Source: JAWPMT01 sp965267435 (lineage in GTDB: Bacteria; Bacteroidota; Bacteroidia; Cytophagales; Cyclobacteriaceae). From it: a stretch of DNA of 64,000 bases. Positions 37,001 through 45,240 of this stretch are shown here, piece by piece. The translations under genes and the position numbers were made by a program. The stretch covers positions 5,642,001 through 5,706,000 of the forward strand of contig OZ253960.1 in assembly GCA_965267435.1 (NCBI GenBank), read 5' to 3'. The notes beneath the pieces are model-generated. The model worked only from the letters and a program-made list of their open reading frames with translations. It was not told the DNA's origin and did no database searches. Each line of letters starts with the position of its first letter. Within the stretch, counting starts at the first letter, position 1.

Positions 37001-40000
37001 GACGATGCGACCTGGTCGTTCACGACACAAGCTGAGGAGACGACCCCCCCTGAGATCGACTACCTATTCCCGAATAATGTTGGTGATATGCCATTGAATC
37101 CGGATTGGTTCACTATCGGATTTGATGAGCCTGTGCGAGCTACGGATCTATTTGCGCGATTGGTCAAGACAGGTACTGGGGATACGATCGCATCGGCACA
37201 AATATTTGATGAAGGCACCTACGAGTACAGCTACTTCTATTTTGACGTGGTGCAACTCGAAATGGGTACCGATTATCATATCCTGATTGACGATGGAGCT
37301 TTCGAGGATGTCTTTGGTAATGCCTTTGGAGGAATCAGTGACAGTGAGACATGGAGGTTTACCACGGAGGAAGCCGAGACGGTTGCTCCGGATCTTGACT
37401 GGCTCTACCCTCAAGACAATAGTGTCAATGTTAGCGTGGGGCGCACAGATTTCTACATGTATTTCGATGAAAAAGTCGTGAGCGCTGGAGGTGAGGCGCG
37501 ACTGATAAAAACAGCGACCGGAGACGTAGTGAAGACTACTGACATTCCTGATCGGGAGGGCAGTTCGCAGTATTGGGATTTGATCTTTGACAATACCCTA
37601 CTGGAGGCCAATACCGCATACCACATAGAGATGGATGCTGGGATCGTCAAGGACATCTTTGACAATGCTTTCGAGGGAATCGCCGACGAGACTACCTGGT
37701 CTTTCACCACCGAAGATGTAGATGCAGAGGCACCAAATGCACGGTATCTATGGCCGCGAACAGGTAGTATCAACGAGTCGCTTGGTCGCAGGTACTTCAA
37801 TATTTCATTTGATGAGACTGTGCAGCCAGGCACTGGAAACATCAACCTGGTGGAGTCAGGCACAGGGACCGTGGTGAAGACTACGACACCTTTGGACTAC
37901 GGTAACAGCGACCATCAGAGCTTCGTGTTTGATGATGCACTGCTCTCTGCGAATACCACCTATCACATTGCGATGGATGCTGGTGTTTATGTCGATATGT
38001 TCGGCAACGACTTCTCGGGAATCAGCGATTCGGAGACATGGACGTTCACTACCGTCAATGCCGAAACGGATCCGCCTGTAGGCACGCCTCTCTTCCCTAG
38101 AAACAACCAAGTGGATGTACCTGTGGACATTACCTTCTTCCAGGTATCGTTCGACGAGGTAGTAAGTGCCAGTACGGGTAATGTCCATCTTGTGGAAACG
38201 GTGAGTGGGGACACGATTGCGACTGCAACTCCTTCTGATCTGGGGGTTTCCAGGTACCAGGGATTCTCTTTTGGCACCATTGCACTTGACTCCATCACGG
38301 CGTATCATGTTTTGATGGAAGAGGGGGCCTACCTGGATGCCTTCGGCAACCCTTCTGAGGCTTTGACCGATCAGTCATGGAAATTCCAGACAGAGTACAC
38401 AGGGGGTATATCTCTTCTTTCCGTAGATACTTTTGCGCCGACGATCAGTTCCACCTATCCAGAAAATGGCTCAGATGATGTGGCCCTTGAGGTGGTGTCC
38501 TTCACAGCCGTATTCAACGAACAAGTATCCGTTGAAACGGGAGCCATTAAATTGGTGAAGAGCTCTACTGGCGAGGTGATCAAAACGACCACACCTACTG
38601 ATTTTGGTGACAGCAAGGTCCAGTCCTTCTTCTTCGATGATACGCCATTGGAGAGCTCGACCACTTACCACATAGAGGTGGACGCTGCGACCTATGCTGA
38701 TCTGGTGGCCAATGACTTTGCTGGCATTAGCGATGGCAGTACGTGGTCATTTACCACTGCCGATTTCATCACACCGACGGTGACAAGGCTAAGTCCTGAT
38801 GACGATGAAACTAATGTGTCGACAAGCACCAATTCGTTTGATATCACTTTTGACGAGGACGTGGAGCCGGGTAGCGGCAGCATCCGATTGGTCGAGTCTG
38901 AGACCGGGGATGTGCTGGCTACGACTACACTGCCGTCGGGTGCTGCAGACAGGTCTCACACGATCACGTTCGATGGTATTACACTCGATGCCCTGAAGAC
39001 GTACTATATAGTGCTGGAGTCAGAGGCTTTCGCTGACGAATCAGGTAATGCGTTTGATGGCATAAGCGCCAACGAATGGTCTTTCACTACAGAAGATGAT
39101 GTCGTTCCCACGATCAGCGACCTTGATTCTGAGAATGGCGCTGAGGATGTATCCGTGACTACTCTGTCATTTGACATCACCTTTAGTGAGCCTGTCATCG
39201 CCAATGATGGCACGATCAATCTGATCGAGACCTCAACAGGGAATGTGGTCAAGACCACTACGTCGGGTACTAGTTCAGGGACTTCATCCTTTAGCATTGC
39301 CTTCAGTGGGTCCAACCTGTCATCTGCGACGCAATACCATATAGAGATTGCATCGGGGGCCTACAGCGATCTGTTCGGTAATGACTTCACTGGAATTTCT
39401 GATGAGAGCGTGTGGTCTTTCACAACTGCTGATATCGAGGCTCCGGAGATAGCTGCCCTGGCCCTCGAAAATGGGTCAACGGATGTCGCGATTGATTTCA
39501 ATAACTTCGAGATCACCTTTGACGAGTCCGTCGTAATTGGTTCGGGAGATATCAAGCTGGTCAACGCCACTTCAGATGAAGTTGTGAAGACGCTGACTCC
39601 TTCGAGTGTCTCTGGTTCTACCTATTCATTCTCTTTCGCAGAGGGAGATCTCGAAAATGGCACCTCTTACTACATTATCATCGATGAGGGTGCTTTCGCG
39701 GATCCTTCCGGCAATGAGTTTGAAGGTATTGCCAATGGAGCTACCTGGGCTTTCACCACTGTCGAGGCAGGGTCTGAAGGTGAGGGGTCAACCAAATTGG
39801 ACCAGACGATTACATTTGACGTGCTATCTGTGAGAACCTATGGCGACGCGGCATTCTCGCTAGTGGCGAGCGCTAGTTCTGATCTGGAAGTTACCGTTAC
39901 CAGTTCCAACACAGATGTGGCCACGGTGTCCAATGGGTCCATAGCCATAGTCGGCGCCGGCACCACTGACATCACCGTCTCGCAGGAGGGTGACGACACC

Positions 40001-40768
40001 TACAACGCGGCGGAGAGCGTCACACGGACACTGACTATACAGAAGGCCGTGTTGACCATCGTGGCGGCGGATGCTGCCAGCACGTACGGTGAGAATGTGC
40101 CAGCGTTTGGCTTCAGCTTTAGTGGCTTTGTCAATGGAGAAGATGAAAGTGTCTTGAACGAGGTCCCCAGTGCCACATTCACGGGCGGCACCGATCCAAA
40201 TGCAGGTACTTACGATATCTTCCTAACAGGTGGTTCGGATGATAACTATTCATACACTTTCGTGGAGGGTTCGTATGTAGTAGCTCAGGCGTCGGCGACG
40301 ATCACGATTGACGGGTTGGAGCACGAAGCGGATGGCACTGCCAAGACGCCTTCTGTGACGACTTCTCCGGCAGGGCTTAGCTACACGATCACCTACAATG
40401 GCGAAACACAAGCTCCAACGGCAGCTGGCGAGTACGAAGTGGTGGTCACTATTGAAGAGACCAACTACGTTGGCCAGGCGAGTGCAACGCTTCGTTTGAG
40501 TGAGGGCAGCCAGATCCTTTCGGTTGCTCCTGAGGTGAGTGCGATCCGTCTGTACCCTAACCCGGTTATTGACTTCCTACAAGTGGACCTGACAGAACGG
40601 GGAGCGTCCCTACGTATCTATACGCTGGAAGGCCGACTGATTCTTCAGAAGACAATTGGCACCGGTGGAAGTGTAGATCTGAGGAACGTACCTGCTGGCA
40701 TCTATAGTTTGGTCATTCGCGGAGAGAACGAGAATATTTTGCATGAATCCAAGCTTATCAAGAGATAA
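31046..40768 (+). CDS. Giant secreted adhesin-like protein, 25 Ig-like (Big_5) repeats, T9SS type A tail
   Basis: 3240 residues. Signal segment AVAFAAIFCLCGQKASA, then 25 tandem repeats of about 114-118 residues from about 36 to 2915. Each repeat has the pattern FDExV...G..RLV...TGEVV...LLEP.T.YHIE(M/V)D.G...D.FGN.F.GISD...WSFTT, ending in E-T-D-P-P-like linkers; this is the SbsA-type Ig-like fold. Repeats 22-25 follow an extra linker (GGISLLSVDTFAP) and are more divergent. Then come a Big-type and two MBG-type domains (about 2917-3155) and a C-terminal Por secretion tail (about 3160-3240: LYPNPVIDFLQVDL, GIYSLVIRG) that targets the T9SS. Likely a long surface fibre for adhesion or gliding; ligand unknown. 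Monocistronic. Confidence 0.93.
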   Translation: MQHFTHVRNAVAFAAIFCLCGQKASANELVALFNDPPAINSTSPASGGTSIDVANSYFYVDFDRGMYDGPGKIRLVHTATGNVIAITSPNEYNDGYTGHDFRFDGILMEPSTTYHIEIDSDAFYDGSGIWFNGISSETDWSFTTEASETDPPLTVSLFPEDSATGVDVYLDYLYFQFNELVRRLDGEIRVYQEDNNSLVVTALVSETNSYEQLHYIYFTGPLAPSTTYRIEVDPGIFEDGFGNPFGGFSGTSWVFTTQDPETDPPEYVTSFPGNGEVGVSVTSKSFGLQFNERVSYVEGFANLYNTGTGDLVDAATFETYNPNSSWQYVNFDFSQLLPSTEYHVEVDAGAFSDIFGNLFTGINDNTVWSFTTQDADSDRPVVVSLDPSPGELGIGLAGPTNSLSIGFDEAVARASGEARLIHAGTQEVVATTTFNTDDNYFTYQYFNFTDLLLSPLTTYFIEVDSGTFVDAFGNTFEGIYGDSIWFFTTQDAETDPPVVQSTYPSFGETNIELNQTWFSIWFDEGTTVVAGEARLVKSSTGEVLGFSDVTSNGGTGTNQEFFINHELLEPSTQYHIEVDNGAYQDLFGNAFPGFSDDTWKFFTKEADTIPPAIAYLDPEDDAQGVSIVRLQNSFTLQFDKPVTLVSGEARLIKTSTGEVISSIQLPDYYPQQQWQYINFQWDLMLEIGTDYHIEVDPGSYVDAFGNLFGGISDPDIWSFRTQDPESIPPVIAFNYPQNGETGISIGRAYSEFTIELDEVVTAAGGQARLVDAVTDEVVTTATIAPDENLTKYHYLYFDGVLLETLHTYYVEIDAGAFEDVFGNAFQGIAGNSTWSFTTSGTETDAPILTYVDPSDDRTGHPVVIEYGFSLGFDEIVTHGAGEVRIVKTSTGEVVATDRPNEYYNYKSYQWVPFSGTILEPLTDYHVEIDATLFVDVFGNAFAGISDETTWNFTTGEGDTDPPVLDWSTPQNGSQDVSIAQFLSRSMDFQFDEAVTYVGGEVRLIDLATDEVVGTASPSGDNPNSRWQYAYFNNLTLAPNTTYYVEIDAGAYQDLFGNAFAGISGSGTWSFTTEAPDETIPVMTQLSPANGSTGVSIAQLGDWFRITFDESVRDAGGQARLVESSSGTTITQTTLGVGDYFEDSKSIYFNFVLLEPLTTYHLEIDSGAFVDAFGNPFAGISGDEVWSFTTSDVETQAPQISYTSPGNGATNVSIAAAAEGFYIEFDEAVSYNAGSMRLVETSSGTTVGVGESYDDNRPNKWAHYYFPDVILAPATAYHIEMDQGLFVDVFGNELAAISDETSWSFTTQATETDVPVIEYLWPTNGESNVSIGRLRNGFSIQFDEVVTTNQGNVELVKTSTGETVATAYLGNGLTRYPYLYFDFEFLEPSTKYHFSIDSALYQDVFGNAFEGISDTTTWYFVTQDPDSDAPEIADVWPFNGSNQVELGLSEVSMEFDEAVSYNGGEARLVKAATSEVVKTSGLNDFYPGQSYQWFYFPSGLLEPETEYYIEMDSGAYVDGFGNAFEGISAGSWSFTTQSAETDKPQLLYSYPYSNQTNVDLGLTYVSFEFDEQVHPADGEVRVVETATGDVVIRERTISSDYASRYHSVHLDSRQLLDPGTQYHIEMDTATFIDLFGNEFDGVYDESLSFTTKSAESDPPQVEWTQPRPGETGVSIGESYFSISFNEAVQLGSGEIRLVETASGTVIDETSPYDYGQAERYFGFDFGNITLEPNTGYHIEIDSGLFVDVFDNAFAGISDETSWSFTTQATETDPPLITYKEPRNNESAVPVSRNYFTVYFDEPVQGGSGEIRLINSTTDEVVKTTTASSWGSSRYQGFQFDQELLEASTTYHIEMDSGVFVDVFGNDFIGIHTGNTWAFSTEASDGDPPVISETYPDNGAEGINVTRKYFNLEFDEAVLPQTGVISLVETGSGTVVSTTTPDQYGASSWQGFYFYDAPLLEPGTEYHIEMDSGSYADAFGNGFGGISDDATWSFTTQAEETTPPEIDYLFPNNVGDMPLNPDWFTIGFDEPVRATDLFARLVKTGTGDTIASAQIFDEGTYEYSYFYFDVVQLEMGTDYHILIDDGAFEDVFGNAFGGISDSETWRFTTEEAETVAPDLDWLYPQDNSVNVSVGRTDFYMYFDEKVVSAGGEARLIKTATGDVVKTTDIPDREGSSQYWDLIFDNTLLEANTAYHIEMDAGIVKDIFDNAFEGIADETTWSFTTEDVDAEAPNARYLWPRTGSINESLGRRYFNISFDETVQPGTGNINLVESGTGTVVKTTTPLDYGNSDHQSFVFDDALLSANTTYHIAMDAGVYVDMFGNDFSGISDSETWTFTTVNAETDPPVGTPLFPRNNQVDVPVDITFFQVSFDEVVSASTGNVHLVETVSGDTIATATPSDLGVSRYQGFSFGTIALDSITAYHVLMEEGAYLDAFGNPSEALTDQSWKFQTEYTGGISLLSVDTFAPTISSTYPENGSDDVALEVVSFTAVFNEQVSVETGAIKLVKSSTGEVIKTTTPTDFGDSKVQSFFFDDTPLESSTTYHIEVDAATYADLVANDFAGISDGSTWSFTTADFITPTVTRLSPDDDETNVSTSTNSFDITFDEDVEPGSGSIRLVESETGDVLATTTLPSGAADRSHTITFDGITLDALKTYYIVLESEAFADESGNAFDGISANEWSFTTEDDVVPTISDLDSENGAEDVSVTTLSFDITFSEPVIANDGTINLIETSTGNVVKTTTSGTSSGTSSFSIAFSGSNLSSATQYHIEIASGAYSDLFGNDFTGISDESVWSFTTADIEAPEIAALALENGSTDVAIDFNNFEITFDESVVIGSGDIKLVNATSDEVVKTLTPSSVSGSTYSFSFAEGDLENGTSYYIIIDEGAFADPSGNEFEGIANGATWAFTTVEAGSEGEGSTKLDQTITFDVLSVRTYGDAAFSLVASASSDLEVTVTSSNTDVATVSNGSIAIVGAGTTDITVSQEGDDTYNAAESVTRTLTIQKAVLTIVAADAASTYGENVPAFGFSFSGFVNGEDESVLNEVPSATFTGGTDPNAGTYDIFLTGGSDDNYSYTFVEGSYVVAQASATITIDGLEHEADGTAKTPSVTTSPAGLSYTITYNGETQAPTAAGEYEVVVTIEETNYVGQASATLRLSEGSQILSVAPEVSAIRLYPNPVIDFLQVDLTERGASLRIYTLEGRLILQKTIGTGGSVDLRNVPAGIYSLVIRGENENILHESKLIKR

Positions 40769-40790
40769 GCAGCAACAACAGAGAAGCAAG

Positions 40791-40822
40791 AAACCGCGCC
40801 CTGCTGGGGTGCGGTTTTTTTT
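40791..40822 (+). terminator. Rho-independent terminator of the giant adhesin gene
   Basis: AAACCGC (40791-40797) pairs with GCGGTTT (40811-40817) and runs into a T-tract of eight or more. Confidence 0.85.
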
Positions 40823-40861
40823 GACCTGAACCTTCCGCATGAGAGGCAGTAGGTCCAGGAA

Positions 40862-41575
40862 TTATTCATTGCGGGCTAATTCAGGCAAAAGCCCATTCTT
40901 GATCCAGCTGAAGTTCGTTTCGACCTCCAGCGCTTTTTCGTAGGTCTCTCTGGCAGCCTCATCGTTTCCCCGACTAAGGTATGCTTGCCCGAGCCACGCG
41001 AAGGTATCCACGTACATCCAACTATCCGACTCCCGCTCCTCAAATAGCGTCAGTGCCTTCTTGTAAGCTTCTATCGCCTCTCCTTTATCTCCTCCCCACA
41101 TATCGGGAGTAAAGTATCGATTATTGCCATACAGTTTTTGTACGATGGGGGAATTTGGATTCTCGTCCAAGGCGTCACTGGCAAGGTTGGCTGCTTTACT
41201 TCCCAGGAACATGCCTTTCCATGACCGGTGGCCAATCTTCAATCCCAGGATACCGGAAAGCAGCGCTTTCGATTCGGCCGTGTATTGCTTCTGATAGATA
41301 AGTTCCTGGAGGTGCCGTTCTCCTTCACCCACGTATTTGTCAAAAAGGTCCAGGTCGCCGTCCTTCATGGTAGCATTGAGCAGACCGAAAATGGATTGCG
41401 CCAACTCAAATTTTGCTGTTACGTCCTGGGTGCGTTCAAATGTGGCTCGCCTTTCTGCTACTGCACGCTCCCATTTTTGCATGGAGGCCGTCAAGTAGGC
41501 GCTGTATTCCATATCCTGAGCCAGCGCGGAGTGGCGCAGAAGGAGCAGTAAACCGATGATTGCTAGTTTGTTCAT
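40862..41575 (-). CDS. Secreted TPR-like protein
   Basis: 237 residues. Signal MNKLAIIGLLLLLRHSALA cleaved before QDMEYS. Helical repeats follow; the last two (about 160-232: EAIEAYKKALTLFEE, TFAWLGQAYLSRGNDEAARETYEKALEVE) are clear tetratricopeptide motifs. TPRs bind protein partners; no partner is visible. A palindrome nearly identical to one in front of the downstream regulator operon stands 10-39 bases upstream of the start codon, so this gene is probably controlled by the winged-helix regulator next door. Confidence 0.8.
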   Translation of the reverse strand: MNKLAIIGLLLLLRHSALAQDMEYSAYLTASMQKWERAVAERRATFERTQDVTAKFELAQSIFGLLNATMKDGDLDLFDKYVGEGERHLQELIYQKQYTAESKALLSGILGLKIGHRSWKGMFLGSKAANLASDALDENPNSPIVQKLYGNNRYFTPDMWGGDKGEAIEAYKKALTLFEERESDSWMYVDTFAWLGQAYLSRGNDEAARETYEKALEVETNFSWIKNGLLPELARNE

Positions 41576-41584
41576 GATAATTAT

Positions 41585-41614
41585 AAATTGGTTTATATTA
41601 TAGACTAAATGTTC
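41585..41614. promoter_or_regulatory. Shared operator, copy 1 (TPR gene)
   Basis: A 30-base AT-rich element with near-palindrome GTTTAT-ATT-ATAGAC and the right flank TAAATGTTC. It equals the element at 42530-42559 in 25 of 30 places. It lies in the 54-base gap between the regulator stop and the TPR gene start. Confidence 0.6.
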
Positions 41615-41629
41615 AAAAAAAATGGATCG

Positions 41630-41914
41630 TTATCGGATGTATCCTTTTAAGGCATTGACGTAATCCTCAAATGCTTGTAGTCCCTTCCTGGTGATTTTGC
41701 AGGTAGTAAGGGGTCGCTTGCCTTTGAAACTCTTTTCTATTTCGATGTAGCCGGCTTGCGAGAGCTTGTCCAACTGGACGCTTAGGTTGCCGGCTGTCGC
41801 ATTGGTCTCCTCTTTGAGGTAGACGAATTCGGCGGACTCGACGCTGACGAGGATGGACATCACCGCCAACCTGAGTTGCGAATGAAGCAGTGGGTCAAGG
41901 TTCTTAAATCCCAC
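41630..41914 (-). CDS. Winged-helix transcriptional regulator
   Basis: 94 residues with a GTG start. It fits the short winged-helix (HTH_34-like) regulators of Bacteroidota: LDPLLHSQLRLAVMSILV, a recognition helix in TNATAGNLSVQLDKLSQAGYI, and the wing KGKRPLTTCKITRKG. It has no sensor domain. It overlaps the membrane-protein gene upstream by 11 bases. Two copies of a palindrome flank the locus and are the probable binding sites. Confidence 0.85.
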   Translation of the reverse strand: MGFKNLDPLLHSQLRLAVMSILVSVESAEFVYLKEETNATAGNLSVQLDKLSQAGYIEIEKSFKGKRPLTTCKITRKGLQAFEDYVNALKGYIR

Positions 41915-42485
41915 GGCCTTCTCTTTTTTTCAAGATGAATCCTGGGACCAGGTAGCCGAGGATCATTGCCAGTCCAGAGAGGAGATGCTGTTCCGGCCGG
42001 GGCAGGAGGAAAGCGATGATCGCACCTGCAAACAGCACAATTCCTCCGAGTATCAATGGACGGAATCGGAGGATCTGCCCTGTCACGTAGGTGCCCAATG
42101 CGGCAAACATCAGAATAAGTGGTGTGCTTTGATAGTCAATGGTCTCCATGAAGAAGAGGGTCACCACGATGCATAGGAAGATCGCCCACCAAAGCTGGCC
42201 ATAGATGTGATCGATGGTGCCATTGCCTTTCATCTTGCCATGCTTTTTGAATCCATACCAGGTACTCCAGATTGCGGCGGGCAGGATGAGCAACCATACG
42301 ATGTAGGGGTGAGGGTAGTCCGTAAACTGGAGAAACGCATAATGCCCGAGGTTGGCAATGGTGACAACCGAACCCCAAAGCAGGAAATAGAAACTGCCAC
42401 CACCGGCAAAGTTGCTCTTGGCTTTCGTAATCATTTTGGTGATCAACTCTAAGCTTTCTTCCGGTGAAAGTGTTTTGTCGTTCAT
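41904..42485 (-). CDS. Membrane protein co-transcribed with winged-helix regulator
   Basis: 193 residues. A soluble start (MNDKTLSPEESLELITKMI) is followed by six predicted TM segments (about 30-50, 60-80, 98-113, 121-137, 140-158, 165-183). Members of this gene pair are common in Bacteroidota and have no known function; the membrane protein may control the regulator's activity. The promoter region contains operator copy 2, 45-74 bases upstream of the start. Confidence 0.75.
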   Translation of the reverse strand: MNDKTLSPEESLELITKMITKAKSNFAGGGSFYFLLWGSVVTIANLGHYAFLQFTDYPHPYIVWLLILPAAIWSTWYGFKKHGKMKGNGTIDHIYGQLWWAIFLCIVVTLFFMETIDYQSTPLILMFAALGTYVTGQILRFRPLILGGIVLFAGAIIAFLLPRPEQHLLSGLAMILGYLVPGFILKKREGRGI

Positions 42486-42529
42486 CTCTTTTTCCGTTTA
42501 TCGTCTTCTTAGGTACACGACAAAATTAT

Positions 42530-42559
42530 AAAATAGTTTATAATATAAACTAAATATTC
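42530..42559. promoter_or_regulatory. Shared operator, copy 2 (regulator operon)
   Basis: Perfect palindrome TAGTTTAT-AAT-ATAAACTA with flank AATATTC, located between the clpC terminator and the membrane-protein/regulator operon. 25 of 30 bases match copy 1 at 41585-41614. Confidence 0.65.
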
Positions 42560-42561
42560 AG

Positions 42562-42591
42562 AAAAAAGGCCTCCCCGTGCTTGGGGAGGCC
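42562..42591 (-). terminator. Strong terminator of clpC
   Basis: GGCCTCCCC and GGGGAGGCC (42568-42576 with 42583-42591) form a perfect nine-pair stem with a six-base loop. On the minus strand TTTTTT follows. It lies ten bases beyond the clpC stop. Confidence 0.9.
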
Positions 42592-42600
42592 ATATTTATT

Positions 42601-45150
42601 TTAGTCTTCTTTCTTTTTCTCTTCTTTCGGAGCTTTCTTTTTCTTCAGCTTCAAGGTCAGCCCGTCAGATTTTCCATCCCAGTCTGCCATGATCGTGTCG
42701 CCTTCCTGGACATCGCCCTTGAGGATTTCCTCGGCTACAGGATCTTCGAGGTACTTTTGGATGGCCCTGTTCAGAGGTCGTGCACCATACTGGGGGTCAT
42801 AACCCTTATCTGATAGGAAATCCTTTGCTTTCTTCGTCAGATCTACCACATATCCAAGGTCAACAATTCGCTTGAAGAGCTTGTCCAGAGAGATGTCGAT
42901 GATCTGATGGATGTGCTTCTTCTCAAGGCTATTGAAGACGATCACATCGTCGAGTCTATTTAGGAATTCAGGACTAAAGGCCTTCTTCAAGGCGTTCTGA
43001 ATGGTCGACTTCATCAACTCGTCCATGTTGTCCCTGCGAGACTGCGTCGCAAATCCGATACCCGCACCGAAGTCTTTCAAGTCGCGCACTCCTATGTTGG
43101 ATGTCATGATCAGGATCGTGTTTCTGAAGTCCACACGACGACCGAGACCATCCGTCAGGATCCCATCGTCCAATACTTGAAGCAGGATGTTGAAGACATC
43201 TGGGTGAGCCTTCTCGATTTCGTCCAGAAGCACAACAGAGTAAGGCTTTCTTCTCACTTTTTCAGTCAGCTGCCCGCCTTCTTCGTAACCCACGTAGCCC
43301 GGAGGCGCTCCTACGAGTCTACTGACGGAGAACTTCTCCATGTACTCGCTCATATCGACTCGAACGAGCGAGTCCTCCTTATCGAACAGGTAGCTCGCCA
43401 ACACCTTGGCCATTTCCGTTTTTCCTACGCCAGTAGGTCCCAGGAACACGAATGTTCCGATCGGCTTCCTTGGATCTTTCAATCCGACCCTTGTGCGCTG
43501 AATCGCTTTGGTGAGTTTTTCTACTGCCTCACCTTGACCGATTACACGCTCGCCAAGCTCCTGCTTCATATTGAGCAGCTTATCACTCTCATTTTGGGCG
43601 ATTCGCTTGGTGGGTATACCTGTCATCATAGCGATTACTTCCGCTACGTTGTCTTCATTGACCTGATAACGTCGTGTCTTGGTCTCTTCTTCCCATTTGG
43701 TTTTTTCCTCCTCCAATTGGGCGATCAGCTTCTTCTCCTTATCTCGCAGTTGAGCAGCCTCCTCATACTTTTGGCTCTTCACTACTCGATTTTTTTCCTT
43801 CTTCACATCCTCGATCTGCTCTTCGAGAGAGATGACCTTTTCCGGGACGTTGATGTTGTTGATGTGCACGCGGGCGCCGGCCTCATCAAGCACATCGATG
43901 GCCTTGTCCGGAAGAAATCGATCGCTGATGTATCGATCTGACAATTGCACGCAGGCGTTGACAGCCTCCTCCGTGTAGTTCACGTGGTGGTGATCCTCGT
44001 ACTTGTCTTTGATGTTCTCGAGAATTTGGATGGTTTCTTCTGGTGTGGTGGCATCCACCATTACCATTTGGAAACGACGCGCCAATGCGCCATCCTTTTC
44101 AATGTATTGTCTGTACTCGTCGAGTGTAGTAGCGCCGATACATTGGATTTCGCCTCTTGCGAGAGCAGGCTTGAACATGTTGGAAGCATCCAGAGAGCCT
44201 GAGGCCCCACCAGCTCCAACGATCGTGTGAAGCTCATCAATGAAGAGAATGACGTCAGGAGACTTTTCTATCTCATTCATTACGGCCTTCATGCGCTCTT
44301 CAAACTGGCCTCGGTATTTTGTCCCGGCAACCAAAGAAGCCAAATCAAGGGTTACCACGCGCTTGCCGAATAGCACCCTCGATACCTTCTTCTGAACGAT
44401 TCTGAGTGCCAGCCCCTCGGCTATCGCTGTCTTACCCACACCTGGCTCGCCGATCAGAATTGGATTGTTTTTCTTCCTTCTACTGAGGATCTGAGCGACT
44501 CGCTCGATTTCTTTCTCCCGGCCAACAATTGGGTCTAGTTTGTCATCCTCTGCCAGCTTGGTGAGGTCGCGACCGAAATTGTCTAGTACCGGTGTGCGGC
44601 TTTTTTCCTGTCCCTTGCCGGATTCTCTGCCCGAGCTGCCTGACGATCCTCCGCCAAACATTCTGCCCGAATCTTCGTCGGGATCATCCGTTTCAGAACT
44701 CGCCATTGGGTTCTCAGTTTGGTACTCGAGCAGCTCTTTGACTACGTCGTAGGCCACTTCAAACTTGTCCAGGATCTGAGTCGCAAGATTGTCCTCGTCC
44801 CGCAATATCGAAAGCAGCAAGTGCTCCGTGCCAATCAACTGGCTCTTGAAGATTTTTGCTTCCAAATATGTGATTTTCAATACCTTCTCTGACTGTCGCG
44901 TCAGAGGGATATTGGCAAGATTCTTAACATTGCTGGTTGCCGTTCCTTTTGTAGCCTGCTCTATCGCCGAACGCAATTCGTCCAGAGATACGCCAAGTTT
45001 TTTCAGTAGCCCGACTGCAACTCCTTCTCCCTCTCGGATCATTCCTAGTAGCAAATGCTCGGTGCCGATATAGTCGTGACCTAGTCTCAGCGCTTCCTCT
45101 CTGCTCAAAGAAATGACCTCTTTTACTCTATTTGAAAATTTTGCTTCCAT
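42601..45150 (-). CDS. clpC: ATP-dependent Clp protease ATP-binding subunit ClpC
   Basis: 849 residues, an AAA+ unfoldase that feeds ClpP. Two N-terminal Clp_N repeats (1-145; YIGTEHLLLGMIREGEG and LIGTEHLLLSILRDED), a Ser/Gly-rich linker (about 150-185), and AAA-1 with Walker A GEPGVGKT at 234-241. A UVR-type middle segment (KSQKYEEAAQLRDKEKK) follows, then AAA-2 with GPTGVGKT and the pore loop GYVGYEEGG, and a charged Lys/Glu C-terminus. The UVR motif separates ClpC from ClpA/ClpB. Monocistronic with a strong terminator. Confidence 0.96.
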   Translation of the reverse strand: MEAKFSNRVKEVISLSREEALRLGHDYIGTEHLLLGMIREGEGVAVGLLKKLGVSLDELRSAIEQATKGTATSNVKNLANIPLTRQSEKVLKITYLEAKIFKSQLIGTEHLLLSILRDEDNLATQILDKFEVAYDVVKELLEYQTENPMASSETDDPDEDSGRMFGGGSSGSSGRESGKGQEKSRTPVLDNFGRDLTKLAEDDKLDPIVGREKEIERVAQILSRRKKNNPILIGEPGVGKTAIAEGLALRIVQKKVSRVLFGKRVVTLDLASLVAGTKYRGQFEERMKAVMNEIEKSPDVILFIDELHTIVGAGGASGSLDASNMFKPALARGEIQCIGATTLDEYRQYIEKDGALARRFQMVMVDATTPEETIQILENIKDKYEDHHHVNYTEEAVNACVQLSDRYISDRFLPDKAIDVLDEAGARVHINNINVPEKVISLEEQIEDVKKEKNRVVKSQKYEEAAQLRDKEKKLIAQLEEEKTKWEEETKTRRYQVNEDNVAEVIAMMTGIPTKRIAQNESDKLLNMKQELGERVIGQGEAVEKLTKAIQRTRVGLKDPRKPIGTFVFLGPTGVGKTEMAKVLASYLFDKEDSLVRVDMSEYMEKFSVSRLVGAPPGYVGYEEGGQLTEKVRRKPYSVVLLDEIEKAHPDVFNILLQVLDDGILTDGLGRRVDFRNTILIMTSNIGVRDLKDFGAGIGFATQSRRDNMDELMKSTIQNALKKAFSPEFLNRLDDVIVFNSLEKKHIHQIIDISLDKLFKRIVDLGYVVDLTKKAKDFLSDKGYDPQYGARPLNRAIQKYLEDPVAEEILKGDVQEGDTIMADWDGKSDGLTLKLKKKKAPKEEKKKED

Positions 45151-45240
45151 GTAATGAATGGATTATGCAGATCAATATCTTTAAAATTATACCGAATTTG
45201 AATCAATTCCCATCCCCGCCAGATTAAAACGCAATCAAAA

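Noticed and set aside
31046..40768. Regular repeats of about 345 bases, at first glance array-like
   Set aside because: They are in-frame protein domains within one open reading frame; unit length and lack of identical short repeats exclude CRISPR.
43177..43941. 254-codon open frame on the plus strand
   Set aside because: Antisense to the ClpC coding region, low-complexity His/Leu-rich translation without domains.
42601..45150. Possible ClpB or ClpA instead of ClpC
   Set aside because: The UVR-type middle segment and N-terminal domain pattern favour ClpC; no long ClpB coiled-coil M-domain.
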